Part shown: piece by piece, positions 39,507-39,510 of the stretch
Layout: the number at the start of each line of letters is the position of its first letter
Position numbering within the stretch: position 1 is the stretch's first letter
Source of the DNA: an uncultured Eubacteriales bacterium
Lineage (GTDB): Bacteria; Bacillota; Clostridia; Oscillospirales; CAG-272
DNA: 39,510 bases
Assembly: GCA_934526185.1 (NCBI GenBank)
Contig: CAKTAA010000012.1
Span: 1-39,510, forward strand
Reading direction: 5' to 3'
Notes under the pieces: generated by a model
Seen by the model: the letters and a program-made list of their open reading frames with translations, nothing else
Database searches by the model: none
Told to the model about the DNA's origin: nothing
Translations under genes and position numbers: made by a program

Positions 39507-39510
39507 TTCT

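Noticed and set aside
1..39510. CRISPR arrays, tRNA or rRNA genes, and transposase-bearing insertion sequences
   Set aside because: No regularly spaced repeats, tRNA-like cloverleaf, rRNA segment or transposase reading frame was seen on either strand.

Overview
The window looks like a chromosome segment from a low-to-moderate GC Gram-positive anaerobe of the Clostridia, probably Oscillospiraceae/Ruminococcaceae-like. The reasons are strong AGGAGG-type ribosome binding sites, TTG/GTG starts in core genes, a DivIB/PASTA-PBP style division cluster, a FabK enoyl reductase, a fused rubredoxin/FAD oxidoreductase, and several small gene families common in gut Firmicutes. The family assignments come from reading the proteins, not from database searches.

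Layout. (1) Positions 1-4538 are an accessory stretch of short genes and gene wrecks on the + strand: an intact DUF3795 protein, a broken FMN reductase, a small membrane protein (- strand), a second decayed DUF3795 copy, a broken VOC/glyoxalase gene, an intact GNAT acetyltransferase and a DUF1905 protein, then undecipherable remnants. (2) Positions 4539-8664 hold single genes: a YcaQ/AlkZ-like winged-helix protein, dUTPase (dut) behind a strong promoter and a terminator-like leader hairpin, a rubredoxin-FAD oxidoreductase, and a CDP-alcohol phosphatidyltransferase. (3) Positions 9079-24855, - strand, are the division and cell wall (dcw) cluster, in transcription order mraZ, rsmH, ftsL-like, [insertion], PASTA-PBP, murE, murF, mraY, ftsW, murG, divIB, ftsZ. 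(4) Positions 24910-35412, - strand, are a complete type II fatty acid synthesis operon: fabH, [pseudogene], acpP, fabK, fabD, fabG, fabF, accB, fabZ, accC, accD, accA. It ends in a terminator directly upstream of the mraZ promoter. (5) Positions 35795-39510, + strand, hold a YbjQ-family gene, a HIT-like gene, an ECF-type sigma factor with its zinc-finger anti-sigma factor, and a tyrosine integrase that probably marks the edge of an integrated element continuing to the right.

How it works together. The fab operon makes malonyl-CoA (AccABCD) and elongates acyl-ACP (FabD/H/F/G/Z/K on AcpP) for membrane phospholipid. The dcw cluster makes the lipid-linked peptidoglycan precursor (MurE, MurF, MraY, MurG) and the septal machinery (FtsZ, FtsW, PBP, FtsL, DivIB). 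The adjacency puts envelope lipid and wall synthesis side by side. murD, murC, murB and ftsA are absent from the cluster.

The most noteworthy structure is regulatory or rearrangement-related rather than a new enzyme system. There is a textbook four-repeat MraZ operator. A decayed Gfo/Idh/MocA gene and a bidirectional terminator split the dcw cluster. A 13-base element is shared by the predicted promoters of the PBP and ftsZ genes. A wrecked gene sits inside the fab operon. Near-identical 19-base direct repeats lie upstream of the integrase. I did not find convincing evidence of a wholly new defence or biosynthetic system.
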